64,000 nucleotides of DNA from Leptodactylus fallax (taxonomy: Eukaryota; Chordata; Amphibia; Anura; Leptodactylidae). The DNA is taken from contig CAMRHE010000017.1 of the NCBI GenBank assembly GCA_947044405.1, forward strand, positions 12,177,001 through 12,241,000. The letters run 5' to 3'. Shown here piece after piece: positions 12,524 through 24,060 of this stretch. A program made the translations under genes and the position numbers. Every line of letters starts with the position of its first letter. Position 1 is the first letter of the stretch. The notes below the pieces were generated by a model, which saw only the letters and a list, made by a program, of their open reading frames with translations, made no database searches and had not been told where the DNA came from.

Positions 12524-12855
12524 TTCGCTATCAGTTACTGTCCGTTATAAGTCCGTTACCCATAGACTTCAATGTTAAAAAAATAACAGACACTTGCTGT
12601 CCGTCAAGAATCCGTTTTTCCAAATGGACAAAAAAGTCCCTCATGTAGGATTTTTTGTCCGCAGAAAAAAAACGGACTTCTAACGGATTGGGTGTAAACA
12701 GACACAAATGGACACAATATAAAAACCCATTGAAATGAATGGAAATTTTAACGGATTTCTGACGGTTCTAGCTAGTGTCCGATGCTAAAATCTTGTAACG
12801 GACAATAGCAACGGACACTACTGACGGTCACCAGCGCTAGAGTGAACGCCCCCTA
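12524..12855. mobile_element. Miniature element nested in the tandem array
   Basis: The flanking tandem unit is interrupted between CTTAGTAT and AGATATTTATTG, which are adjacent in sister units. The insert is rich in ACGGAC and GTCCGT motifs on both strands (TACTGTCCGTTATAAGTCCG on the left; AACGGACACTACTGACGGTC on the right) and ends in AGAGTGAACGCCCCCTAA, so it is a foldback-like non-autonomous element. Confidence 0.6.
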
Positions 12856-13755
12856 AGATATTTATTGCACTATGTTCCAGCCTCTGCTGTTACATTGTAT
12901 GTACAGTACACTATATTTTTGCAATTTGACAACTGGCTGTAAATAGTTATTCAATCTGCGTCCTTGGGGGCCACCGCAGAGGTTTTACTCCATTGTCCCC
13001 ATTCAGAAAACAGAATGTTGATGTAGGGCAAAGTGTAATAAATAGTGTAGGATCTGCGCCTTTACTGTATGCTCTACCTCTGTGCTACTTAGTATACATG
13101 AGATATTTATTGTACTATGTTCCAGCCTCCTCGCTGTCACAATAACTGCAGGTTTGCAATTTGATAATTGACTATAAATAAAGCTATTCAATCAGCCCAT
13201 TCAGAAAACAAAATAACGGGGATGTATTGAAGGATGTAATATATAGTGTAGGATCTGCGCCTTTACTGTATGGTCTACCTCTGTGCTACTTAGCAGGATA
13301 TTTACTGTACTATGTTCCAGCCTGCACTGCATCGCAGTGCACTGTATTTTTGCAATTTGACAACTGACTGTAAATAAAGCGATTCATTCAGAATGTTAGT
13401 GTAGTGCAGGGCGTAGTACACAGTATAGGATCTGTGCATTTACTGCATGTTCTATGCTATTTAGGAAGATATTTATTGTTCTATGTACCAGCCTGCACTT
13501 ACTCACAGTACATTGCAGGCTTGCAATTTCACAACCAATTTGTCAGCCAATTAAAAAAAATCTGAATATGATGTAATGCAGGGTGTAATGTATATTGTAG
13601 GATTTGTGCCTTTACTGTATGTTGGGTTTCTGAGCTTCTTAGCATGAGATAGTTATTATATCGTGTTCCAGCCTTCATCGTGTCATAGTGCAATCTCTGT
13701 TTGCACTTTGAAAACTTACTGAAAATAATCAACCCATTCGGAAAACATGAATGCT

Positions 13756-14900
13756 CAGCCAAGCTGCATGTGTATGGGCGATTAGGAAGGAATAGCTGTT
13801 GGCCAATAGTTAGTCAAGGTATATGGGCATAATATGATACAAATACGATGTCTATCCGAGACACAACAACGCATGGCACCTTGGTCTTCATAAATGTGTA
13901 AGAGTTAATCCATAGAAACATCATACATGGAATCCATAATTCCAAGGTCTTGCATCTTCTTCCTAACAGTAAACACTTAAAAATAATCCAATTTCCCGCA
14001 ATGAAATTCAGATTGCAATTATAAATCCAACAGTTGCAAACACTTCAAAGCCTCGTCTCTAATGAAATGATTAGTTCTTATGCTTCACCAATAAGAAACA
14101 AAAATATATTAATGAATTTCGGAGGGAACGTCGCAGTCGCTGGAATTTTAAATCCTCATCTGTGAAAACAAGTGAACGCTCCAGCCAAACGGCAACCAGC
14201 TTTGATTTGTTATAGTGAGACGGATCCAGTCGTCTTCCCTCTGTAAGGAATGTATACGATTTCTCTGCGGGTTTACTACGATCATAAACTATAATGCCAG
14301 TTTTAAGATGCAGCATCATTTCATAGCCATGTATCAATCCATTATGCCGTCATAATCCCGCCATAAATCCAGATGTAATAAGATTCTAAATTGACAGAGG
14401 GTTCTAGAAACAAAGCAAAATCTGCGTTCTGGTGCTTAAGGGATTTTAGTTAGTTTTGTCATAAAAGTATTTGAAACAAAACATTACTGCTTTAAAAACC
14501 TAAAAGTAAAGGCAGCATTGTGTGCTCCAGAGCTGCTCTTCCTACTGTAACTGAAGACGAGAAGTGGAAAACATTGTCAGCCATTTTGGAGTCTTACAAC
14601 CTAGCTAGCTGGTCACCCATTCACTGAACTATCTACTATCACTATACAGACACCTGGTTGTGGGGGGAGTGACGGAGCATGTGTGTCCACCAGTAGCACA
14701 TAAGGTGGACATGCACATTGCTATACCCTTTGAACCCCAGGGGGTGCAATACTACGTAAGAAAATGTAATAACTCTACACTAGATCATTTGTAACAGTAT
14801 GTAAATGGGAAATATTGTTCATTTTTACAATAAATATGATATTTAATGGTGGGACAACCCCTTTCGCAATTATATTTCCTACATCAGTCTGTTGATCACA
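13756..14900. other. Unique sequence, no gene called
   Basis: High-complexity sequence. An 88-residue open frame on the minus strand (14071-14337) has no start or splice context and no domain that I recognise. The stretch 13950-14420 lacks repeat character and could contain conserved non-coding sequence, which only comparison could show. Confidence 0.35.
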
Positions 14901-14906
14901 TGATAA

Positions 14907-15290
14907 CTAGAGATGGGCAAACCTCCCAAGATTTAGTTTTGGGTTCTGGCTGGCTCGGGTTCCTGATGTGTTTTGGGTCAAACAAATTAGGTACAACTGG
15001 AAGTGAAATTATTATACTGTGGGGATTCTTCAGACCACAGAGTATAATAGGTGGAGGCCCAGGGGAGGTGTAAAAAAAAAAAAAAAAAACATTTATACAC
15101 ACCGTCCCTCACCGCTTCCTTGCAGCTCCTGGTGCTCTACTGTATTTTGATCTCCTTGATGAGGTCATGTATCTTGGGTTACCGCTGAGGCCTGTGATTG
15201 GGCCTCAGGGGTCACATGGCCATATTGAGCATGATGATGTCATGACGCTCAGTGTGCCCATGTGACTGCTGTGACCAAGATTTCTTCCGT
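14907..15290. mobile_element. Miniature element, AGAGATGGGC family (copy 1)
   Basis: Begins CTAGAGATGGGCAAACCTC. It shares GGGGATTCTTCAGACCACAG and AGTATAATAGGTGGAGGCCC with the better-bounded copy at 21177-21713, followed by an A-run and a TCACATGG-containing section. The right end is not clear, so the end coordinate is approximate. Confidence 0.65.
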
Positions 15291-15722
15291 GATTTTTTTT
15301 TAGTTTTTTTTTTTTTTAGAGTGAATGAGAATGGAGGGGGGCTGTGTCTTCATCATTCACTGTTTGATTAATGAGAGCAACGGATTATAATGATGGTAGT
15401 GTGAACATACTCTAAGTCAGTAACCCCTATAGCCGAAACGTCTGAGACCATAACTTCCATTCTCCTTTATACTTGTCTGTTCCTGTAAATTCCAGCAGTA
15501 TTGGTCAGGGCAGGGATCAGTTATTCCCATCTGGGCATCAATTTTCCAAGATAGGAACAACCCTCTAAATTTCCATCTTGTACTTTGGTTCTTTTGATCT
15601 AATCTCCATTAGGACTGAGCTGTTATCGGTGACTACAGCTTAGCTACAATGTATACAGGGAGGCTACGGATGTCTGACACACTCGTCCTGTCTCATCATT
15701 TCATGATTATAAAATACAGATT

Positions 15723-15912
15723 ACACTAGGTTCACAGTAGTGCGGGTGTCCGTTCTTCTGGTCCATTGGAGGACCAAAAGAGTGGACAACGGATTGCTAA
15801 AATAGCAGACACCAATGGAGTACATTGACTATAATGGGGTCTGTCATTTGTCTGTTCCTTTTAACTGAAATTGGGGGCAAAAAAAGTTGGACCTGATGTG
15901 AACCCAGCCTTA
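15723..15912. mobile_element. Foldback miniature element, CTAGGTTCACA type
   Basis: The left end ACACTAGGTTCACAGTAG and the right end TGTGAACCCAGCCTTA form an imperfect inverted repeat. The interior contains TCCGTTC / GGACCAAAAGAGTGGAC complementarity. It is a 190-bp non-autonomous element with no coding capacity. Confidence 0.65.
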
Positions 15913-17404
15913 CTGCTTAGAAGATTATCAGCGACTGGTATACATATGTAGAATGAGACAAGAATTTAGCACTCCGACCTTTGTAAAGATATATGGTGCC
16001 GCTATGCCCCCCAGCTAAGCTCCTAATAATCCACCTATGATGTTAATCCAGCAGATCCATGCGAACCTAATTTGAAGAAGCGTGATAATTCATCATCATG
16101 TTATAAATTCTTCAGATTCGCCACCATATAAATAATATTCCCAATGTCAGCAGATTATAATTAGATAATTGGAGGGTACATCTCCTTATGCATGACATGG
16201 CACTTTCCGGAACTTTCCAGATTCAGATTTAATTGCCTGTGCGTTGTACAGATTGTTTCACAATATTGCAAAATCTTAAAGCTGGGGATCGCGTCGGAGA
16301 AGTCTGATTTACATATCATTTAATTTGTTGTTGCAAAGAATAGAAAATAGGGAAGAATTTAAGAAAATTTGTCAAACTGAAGCCTTGAGCTTTGTTCAGC
16401 CATTTTGTCGCTATATACCATATGGTATGGAAATACCGTATGTGCAAGGAGAGGAGAAGACGTTGTAAGAAGACCTCGGAAGCTTTGTATCCAGGAAAGT
16501 AGCTCTTTCGATGTGTGTGGAGGATGATATATTGTTTTTATGTGCATTATCTTTGCCTCAGATATTAGATGTCTGTACATATATATGAGCTCTTATGAGA
16601 TGTCTGGGAGAGATGTGCAATGGAATTTATTACGGGGCCGGGATAATAAGACCACGCTGGCATCTGCATGTATCTGTAGGCAGAACAGCTTTTCATTTCT
16701 TTCATTTATTACTTTGTTCATGCAAATACAGTACAAAATCACTGATAAAAGATATAACTGATTGAAAGTAGGAACATACATACTCCGCCGCCGGAATGGG
16801 GTTTGTTTGTCTTCTTAATGGAGAAAAATATTGAATATTTAGTTGCTTTAAAAGGACACAAATTCCATAGTATTTCTCGATTTGTGCTACAGGCGAGGAA
16901 CGTGAATCATAAAACACATTCAGAGCCAACGAGACACAGGTAACCAACGCTGCAGTAAGACACGGGAGTGATCGAGGTACAGCTAGGGCCCAGACCGGGG
17001 GTAGGCACTAAAAAGGCCAAATAAGTCAGATGTCTTAGAATCCACCCACGATACACTTGACATGGTGGAATGTGGAGCAGAATTGGATGCAGTCTTTCAC
17101 CTCAAAATCCTCTCCAAAAACAGGATGGAATCTGCCCCCCCCCCCACATTGGTTCTTTTTCTGCTTGATCTTGCCTCGGTTTCTATGATGGAATCATGAT
17201 GATAACCGTGGCAGGAGGACTCACACTTGGTTAGCCCCATTGTATGTGAGGCTAATCAAATGTGTAAACCCATGGCACAGAGCCAAGCCTGGGTTTCAGC
17301 TTTCTGCCATGGGTTGTACATGGGTTTTTTGCTACATCAGTGGGGGTTTGCCACTGATTGCCAAAATGGAGGACCCTGGTCATCCGTTCTACACCTCCCA
17401 TATA
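15913..17404. other. Unique sequence, no gene called
   Basis: Complex, mostly non-repetitive sequence. The part at 16060-16340 and the part at 16540-16950 look like single-copy DNA. No exon with splice signals and coding character was found. Confidence 0.35.
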
Positions 17405-17925
17405 CTAGTATAGTACAGTATAGTATAGTACAGTACAGAACAGTACAGTATAGGATAGTACAGTGTGGTATAGTACAGTATAGTATAGTATAGTATAGTA
17501 TAGTACAGTATAGTACAGTATAGTATAGTATAGTATAGTACAGTATAGTACAGTACAGTATGGTATAGTATAGTATAGTATAGTACAGTATAGTACAGTA
17601 TAGGACAGTATGGTATAGTACAGTATAGTATAGTATAGTATAGTACAGTATAGTACAGTACAGTATGGTATAGTATAGTATAGTATAGTACAGTACAAAA
17701 CAGTATAGTACAGTATTATAGTATAGAACAGTACAGTATGGTATAGTATAGTACAGTACAGTATAGGACAGTATGGTATAGTACAGTATAGTACAGTATA
17801 GGACAGTATGGTATAGTACAGTATAGTACAGTACAGTATGGTATAGTACAGTATAGTATAGTACAGTTCAGTATGGTATAGTATAGTACAGTACAGTATG
17901 GTTTAGTACAATAAAGTATACTAAC
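17405..17925. repeat. Pentanucleotide array (AGTAT/AGTAC)n, about 104 units
   Basis: Nearly uninterrupted five-base units AGTAT and AGTAC, with occasional AGTAG, GGTAT and AGAAC variants. The two main units alternate irregularly. Longer phrases such as CAGTATGGTATAGTACAGTA recur at about 50-100-base spacing, so segments of the array were duplicated. Tyr-Cys-Thr-Val-Leu frames on the minus strand are artefacts. Confidence 0.97.
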
Positions 17926-18359
17926 ATAGTATATTTCTATGGCACTGATGAAGCTGAGCATTGGGAAGAGCAGGATCTACATTCTGGGAATTGGTGGGGG
18001 TCCCCACTGATCTAGAAATTATTACCAATCCAATGGATAAGTCACAATTGGCTAACCATAAAACTCCTTTAAGTCATTGTATATAATAGCTTTAAAATTT
18101 TTGTCTGCCCTGAAAGGGGTTTTCAAGACTAAACATATTGCTGCAGACAGGTGAGACACTACTGCTGTATAATGTACAACAAAGTACTGTCCATGGTCCT
18201 GAATCCTCCTACAAGGTTATGATGTAGGGGTAGATTGAGAAAGGTCTAGGGTCTAGGCCCACAGGCAACTACAATTCCCAGTATGTACTGACAGCCCATG
18301 GCTACCAGATCACAATAGTAATTGTAGTTGCTCTACAGCTGGAGAGCCATAGCTTAGAC

Positions 18360-18963
18360 CAGTGATGGCTAACCTTTAGAGCTTGGTGTGTCAAAATTAA
18401 TAAAAAAACAAACCTAGCTTAACTTGGGTGCTGTGTCACATCTTTTTATGGCCCCACACAGTATGTGAACCCTTTTTATGCCCCAACACAGTATGTGAGC
18501 CCTTTTTATGCCCCCACACAGCATATGATCCCCCTTTTTTAACCTCCCCACACAGCATATAATCCCGGTATAGTGGCCAATAATTTTTACTTACCTGTCC
18601 ACGCTCCAGTCCTGCCCATCCTTCACTGCCACCTCCAGGGTCCCCTGTAGCAGACACCCAAGAATGCAGGGATGCTGTATGTAGCGTCCCTATATTCTTC
18701 AGCGTCGTGACGTAAGTGTAGCTGCACCTAGAGGAGGTAGCGGCCAGGACAGGAGCGGGGATAGGTGAGTAAAAATTATCTGCAGATGCTTATTGCAATA
18801 AAACAATAAGTAGCTGCCGATTAAAAAAAAAATACCACCACCCAGTTTATTCCATGACCTCAGGTCGCCTTATGGAACATGTGTCTCTGCGGCTGCCACT
18901 TGGTTTGGACAAAGTGAGTCACCCAAAATGTCTTGGCATGTCACCTTTGGTTCACCATCACTG
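18360..18963. mobile_element. hAT-like non-autonomous transposon, 604 bp
   Basis: The ends are CAGTGATGGCTAACCTTT and, at the right, AAGGTGACATGCC-type sequence ending in CATCACTG, forming a TIR of hAT type. The flanks GCTTAGAC (18352-18359) and GGTTAAAC (18964-18971) match at 6 of 8 positions, consistent with an aged 8-bp target duplication. Inside, about four ~37-bp subrepeats built on CCACACAGTATGTGA lie at 18435-18570. No transposase frame remains. Confidence 0.8.
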
Positions 18964-19079
18964 GGTTAAACACTACTGCTCTATAATGTAGAACTAGATG
19001 CTGTCCATGGTCCTGAATCCTCATGTCAGGAAACAAGGTTATATTCCGGGGTAGACTGAGTCTAGGACAAGGACAATAA

Positions 19080-19752
19080 TAGTCATCATTGGCCACTAAC
19101 CAACCACCATAGTCATGATAATACTATAGCGGGACAGTGAATTATATATCATATGAGCCTGGTTGGTTTTTTGTAGATGATGTAAAGGTTTGGAATTACT
19201 CTAGCCATAAGTGCTTGGGTACTACTAATGTCCAGATGGCACTGCACCAGCATTTAAGCTTCACGCCACTACCCAGTATACCACTGTACAACCCAGGTAT
19301 CCATCACTATAGCTTACAGCCTCTATTGAAACCCTCAAAGCTATAACCAATGATAGATCTGCATTACAACAGAAGTATCTATATTGTCACCTTCATTTAT
19401 TTCTATACTACATGTTTTATTCATATTAAACCTTCTTATATGCCAGCTTTTAATATATACCTTTAATGTTCTCCTATATCAGCTTTATATAGCCTTTAAT
19501 ATACCAATGCACCAGTTTTATTCTATGCCCTGTTGTATTTGCAGTCCTGATTTTTTTTTTTCATTTTGTCAAATGTCACACTAACCTTTCACACATATTG
19601 CTCCAAGTTTGTCAGGTGCTAAAAATGTTCTGTAATATGCGACATAACATGTGTTTGTCACCTGCAGGGCAACCTCTGGAGGATGTGTAATATCTTATAG
19701 TTTCAGAAAAGATGAAGAAACAGTCTGCAAATACAATTTAAAGCAGAAGCTC
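19080..19752. other. No recognised feature
   Basis: AT-rich sequence without a supported gene or a clear repeat family. Confidence 0.4.
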
Positions 19753-20147
19753 TTAAAGGGGTTTTCCATGCTTATCATGATGCTGGTGGGGACCAATCCT
19801 TAGGTCTTTATTATCAGATCAGTGGAGATCTTACACCCGGCACCCCCAGCTGTTGGAAGTGGTAGCAATGGGTGACCTTTGCTTTTGCATCACTGCCCTG
19901 TGACATCATAGTCATAGGTCACATGGCCTGATTTCAAGTGAGTTGCAATACCAAGCAAAGCCACTACACAATGTATGGCACTGTGATTAGTAAGCAGTAA
20001 AGAGGTTGCAACGCTCACCCAAAAGCTATGGTCTCTCCACATGACTCATTGGTGGGGGTGCTGGGTTTTGGGCCAATATTGATCTGATATTAATGACTTA
20101 TCTTAATGATTGGCCACCTATATCGATAACCCTGCAAAACCCCTTTA
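19753..20147. mobile_element. T2-like miniature element, 395 bp
   Basis: The left end is TTAAAGGGGTTTTCCA and the right end is GCAAAACCCCTTTA, an inverted repeat with the TTAAAGGRR terminus known from T2-type elements of Xenopus. The left TTAA is intact; the right is TTTATG, so that target copy has mutated. The interior carries the usual GGTGGGGACCAATCC and TGATTGGCCACC phrases. Confidence 0.8.
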
Positions 20148-20938
20148 TGTATAGACAAGCCCCAAAGGCACAATAAGCCCAACACAAGACAGGTTTTTCA
20201 ACCTAAGACTGCTTTATACAGTGCCAGTCCATGGACTATGGCTGACATTGCAGTTTATCCCTATTTCAGTAAATGTGGGGAAAACAAGGATAGGGCATGT
20301 TGAATTTCAACATGCCTGATCCTAGGTTCCCATTGACAGTTGCTCATTCCTCCACTGTCACGTTCAGCTAAATCGGGCATGCATAGTTAGAATAGAGTTG
20401 GGTAGAATAGGTGTTTGCCTGACAGATATCTTTGTGGCCTCCTTTCGTGCTGGGAATCACTTGTGGTTCCTGGTGATAGATTTCCACCAATATTATTATC
20501 AATCGCTCTCTAATAAAGATATATATATGCGGTAGACCTTAAATTCTTACTTGAGGCTTGTTATGTAGAAACCTTAATGGTTCTTCTGGCTTGATCCCAC
20601 CAAATATAAACTTATATAGAGATAGTAGATTATAATGCTATAGCTCTACTCATCCCGGTCAGATACTGAGAGCTCGGATTCCTATCTGATAATTCCCCCT
20701 GATTTCTGGTCCAACTGCAGGAGGAGGCAACTCATAGGAAGTAAAAAGACTCTCAGCTGTCATTACTAATGCGATGTGCAATGTATAGGCAGGACAGGAA
20801 GTCTGCAATGTGTTGTTTTAGCCAATAGCTGCAAAGCAGGAAGTGACCTCTGAGAAGGAGGAGTCATGTTGGAAATGTCTCCTTTATAGTCATGGAACAT
20901 ACAGCTATTTTGTTATTTCCTTTATTATTAAAGACATG
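20148..20938. other. Unique to weakly repetitive sequence, no gene
   Basis: No exon seen. A segment at 20690-20890 (GAAGTGACCTCTGAGAAGG context) has the feel of dispersed repeat sequence, but no second copy lies in this window. Confidence 0.35.
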
Positions 20939-21073
20939 TTAAAGGGGTTTTCCAGGATTTTGATACTGAGCTTTTGCATTTGATTTGGACTTTGCTGTAG
21001 CATAGCCATGTGACCAACACACTAGATATCACTTCCTGAGGAGAGAAAGTAGAGCTCAGTAACACCCCTTTAA
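20939..21073. mobile_element. T2-like miniature element with intact TTAA at both ends
   Basis: TTAAAGGGGTTTTCCAGG (20939) and ACACCCCTTTAA (ending 21073) form the TIR. TTAA is present at both ends (20939-20942 and 21070-21073), matching the TTAA target duplication of T2-type elements. It is 135 bp long and has no coding capacity. Confidence 0.85.
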
Positions 21074-21176
21074 GTAGAGAATATCTTTTCCTTTTACTAA
21101 TTATGAAAAATTATCCAGATTTTCCCTTTAAGTGGGTGTTTCCACTAATAACATTTATCATAGACCAGCTGACAAG

Positions 21177-21713
21177 TAGAGATTGGCGAAACTCTAAAGA
21201 TTTGTTTCAGGTTGAATAATTATTACTATACATGGGGACTCTTCAGACCCCAGAGTATAATAGGTGGAGGCCCAGTGAGGTGTAAAAAAATAACAAAAAG
21301 TTATACTCACCATCACTCACCTCTCCTGGACATCCTCACGGCATCTGCCGCTCCCTCTATATCCTCTTTTGGCCTATTGGATGACTTTAGTGCAAGAGTC
21401 ATGACATTGGCATGCCCCATGTGACAGCTGAGACCCAATCACAGGTCACAGCGGTGACCCATAGGTGAGTTATGTCACCCATAGGGCCCCAAGGGAGAGC
21501 CAGAAGCGACGAGGAAGAGGAGTGAAGGTGAGTATAACTGTTTCCTATGTTTCTACACCTCCCATGGACTTCTGTTTATTACACTATGGGGTCTGAAAAT
21601 TTCATTTCTGGCTCATATGTGATGAACTCACAAATTTTGGGTTCGTGTTGATCCAAAAACTTGGAAAATTTTTGTTAAATCTGGTTCCATCCAAACCAGT
21701 TCACTCATCTCTA
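21177..21713. mobile_element. Miniature element, AGAGATGGGC family (copy 2), 537 bp
   Basis: TAGAGATTGGCGAA at the left and TTCACTCATCTCTA at the right are inverted repeats. The interior shares GGGGACTCTTCAGACCCCAG and AGTATAATAGGTGGAGGCCC with the copy at 14907. No clear target duplication is visible. Confidence 0.8.
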
Positions 21714-21721
21714 ATAAGTGA

Positions 21722-21937
21722 CTGATCACTGGGGGTCCGACTGTGATCATGAGAATGTGCCCAATGTGAATGGCCTGGTGGTGTATATGGTGGCCACCGT
21801 TCCATTCCTTGTGACAATTGGATCAGTCCTATGGAGATAAGTGGTCACACATTCACACTCTATTCACATGGGGCACTTGGGACCCAGTTCTTATGATCGC
21901 TCTGACCCCCAGTGATCAGACAGTTCTCCCCTATCCT
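21722..21937. repeat. Foldback repeat
   Basis: TGATCACTGGGGGTCCGACT and GTGATCATGAGAA on the left are mirrored by TTCTTATGATCGCTCTGACC and CCCAGTGATCAGACAG on the right. The arms are about 45 bp around a ~110-bp centre. Related phrases occur at about 54660. Confidence 0.65.
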
Positions 21938-22800
21938 GTGGGAAGACTCTATTAATAAAAAAAACTATTTTAATTCTTTTTATTTCATTATCAGTATTCT
22001 CACAAAAAGGACGCGTATTTCCCCAAATAAAGCGGCATGGCTGACAGGTGTCGCCAAGATAACAAGGAGGGGATATTATTTAATTATACACCCATTGATT
22101 GTTTTATTCCCTGATGGTTTTATAAATTGCAGATTGTACGGTAATCCTCCTGTACATCATGGCAGAGGAAGTTCTCTCGCTGCTTGTGTAAATATACAGC
22201 TTTGTCCACGAGCGGTAGGAAGAACATCTAATAATAGGATCGTTCTACTCGTGTTTGACATGTGATGATTTTCAAGAAGCGCAGAAAAGTCACAGAACAG
22301 AATTAGGGCCGACAAAATTACAATATCCTGGCTGCAATCTGCAAAGCGACGGTCAGAGAGCAGAGATTAATATGTGAGTATGCAGAGAAATCGCCCGTAT
22401 GCTATAATACTGGGTGGGGCAAAGCTGAAGAGTCCAGATATGGAAGGGTTAACACCTGGCTGTACAGATCCCATGGAATTAATCTATTCTTATCCATCAT
22501 TTACATATTGACCGGCCTAATGGGTGAGTGAAGTCTAATAATAGGGACAAAAAAATGGCCCCTTGGGTCTTGTTTTTGTAAATTGAACAATCGGGAAAAT
22601 GAGGAGTTAAAAGCTTCGAGTAAAGAGAAACCTGCTTTTACAGGGGTTGTTCACCTTGTAAGCAATTCTAGATCCCTCCAGTGCATCAAAGATAAGAAAT
22701 TACAAAGATTATAAAAATTTGAAAAAATATATTTACAAAAATTTTAATTTATAATTTACAAATAGTCTTGGTTTTGCGTGTGCAGCTCTTATGCTGAACC
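21938..22800. other. Single-copy-looking block, no gene called
   Basis: High-complexity sequence from about 22010 to 22620 with no repeat family recognised. A 117-residue open frame covers 21912-22265 but begins inside the neighbouring repeat and shows no domain. The block is a candidate for conserved non-coding sequence; nothing here proves it. Confidence 0.3.
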
Positions 22801-23266
22801 ACAGTGCTGTGCAAGTTGCAGAGTAAGAACGCTTTCAGAAATAGAAGGGTTAATAGTTAATTTTTGTCAATGAACAAAATGAAGTGAATGAAGAAAAGAG
22901 AAAAGTAAATCCCATCAATATTCGGTGTGACCTTTGCCCTTTGCCTTCCATCAGTTCTTCTCGGTACTTTCAGACAGTTTTTGGCAGAACTCGGCAGGGA
23001 GGTTGTTCCCACCGCCATCTTGGAGAACTAAGCACAGATCTTCTGTGGATGTAGGCTTGCTCCAATCCTTCTGTCTCTTCATGTCATCCCAGACAGACTG
23101 GATGATGATGAGATCAGGGCTATATCTGTGGGGGCCGGATCATCACTTCCAGGACTCCTCCTCCAAAGGGCAAAGGTCACACCAAATATTGATGGGATTT
23201 ACATTTCTCTTTTCTTCATTCACTTCATTTTTCCATGCCTGCCTAAAACTTTTGCACACTGAGATT
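22801..23266. mobile_element. Tc1-like transposon, internally deleted (second Tc1 family)
   Basis: The left end CAGTGCTGTGCAAGTTGCAG and the right end GCCTAAAACTTTTGCACACT are the ends of a Tc1-like family. Next to them are the longer inverted arms (AAGAGAAAAGTAAATCCCAT against ATGGGATTTACATTTCTCTT). The retained middle is the minus-strand C-terminal transposase region (GATCTTCTGTGGATGTAGGC; TCATCCCAGACAGACTGGAT), frameshifted. Roughly 1 kb of the usual ~1.5-kb element is missing. A truncated sister copy lies at 56474-56785. Confidence 0.8.
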
Positions 23267-23487
23267 TCTAGTGAGTTTTGAGTTCTTTGCCAGTCTTGCA
23301 CTAAGAAATCAGAGAGGTCTCACTGCGCTTACATTAGTCGCAGTGAAGGGCAGTTCGATGTCTCATGACTGGGTAGAATAACCAAAATCAAGCTTTATAG
23401 TCTCAGATATAGGGACGGATGGGAGTAACGCTCGGGGGTTCTTTATATTTCATGCTGTGATGGGATGGTTTTTTCCATTCTCTACTG

Positions 23488-23547
23488 CAGTGGTCTCCAA
23501 TTTAAGGCTCCCCAGCTATGGCAAAACTACAACTCCCAGCATGCACT
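23488..23547. mobile_element. Fragment of the palindromic hAT-like miniature element
   Basis: CAGTGGTCTCCAATTTAAGG, then CCAGCTATGGCAAAACTACA and ACTCCCAGCATGC, corresponds to one arm of the element at 12138-12295. The second arm is absent. Confidence 0.6.
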
Positions 23548-24060
23548 GCGAATCCAGAACATCAGAACATAGGGAGGACTAATCTGCTGTGTAATGTAGC
23601 ACTAGGTGCTGTCCGTGGTCCTGAATTTCATGTTTTGATGAATCTCCTCCGCTGTATCTCTTACTGACCTATCCCCAACCCAGCAATGGAGACTGGCAAG
23701 ACATAGATGGCTAATGGCAAATATCAATACACCAGTCCTTATGTTCTACAGCCACATATTTAACTATATATGATCATCCAACAATTTGCAAATATAATTA
23801 CAAATCTACAGTAAAGACTGACATCCACAAAGCTGTAAAAGATGTCCGCTTTGCAGGTATAACTCCGCTTATCAAGAAGGCTGCATGTAAATGTGACTGC
23901 AACAACTGTAGGAAGAAGCCATTTACAGCACTTTTTGATCACAGACTAGAAATAGCAGCAAAAAGTCCCAAAGGAAATAATGAAATTGTATGCAACTAAG
24001 ACAAAATGTGATGTTAGACAACTTGATTAAAGTTGCATTTATTACAACTATCTTCATTAT

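Larger units (their letters stand above)
11961..13755. repeat. Degenerate ~180-240-bp tandem array, about 7 units
   Basis: The phrases GTGTAGGATCTGCGCCTTTA, GTACTATGTTCCAGCCT, TGCAATTTGACAACTG and ACTGTAAATAAAGC recur in fixed order. Anchors for TGTTCCAGCCT or close variants lie at about 12368, 12870, 13110, 13316 and 13667. Units have diverged and two foreign elements are nested inside (12138-12295 and 12524-12855), which stretch the apparent period. Confidence 0.85.

Noticed and set aside
14071..14337. 88-residue minus-strand frame in non-repetitive sequence
   Set aside because: Looks protein-like in composition, but there is no donor or acceptor pair and no family match that I can name; left as unassigned.
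22934..23281. 115-residue plus-strand frame
   Set aside because: It is antisense to the C-terminal transposase region of a Tc1-like relic.
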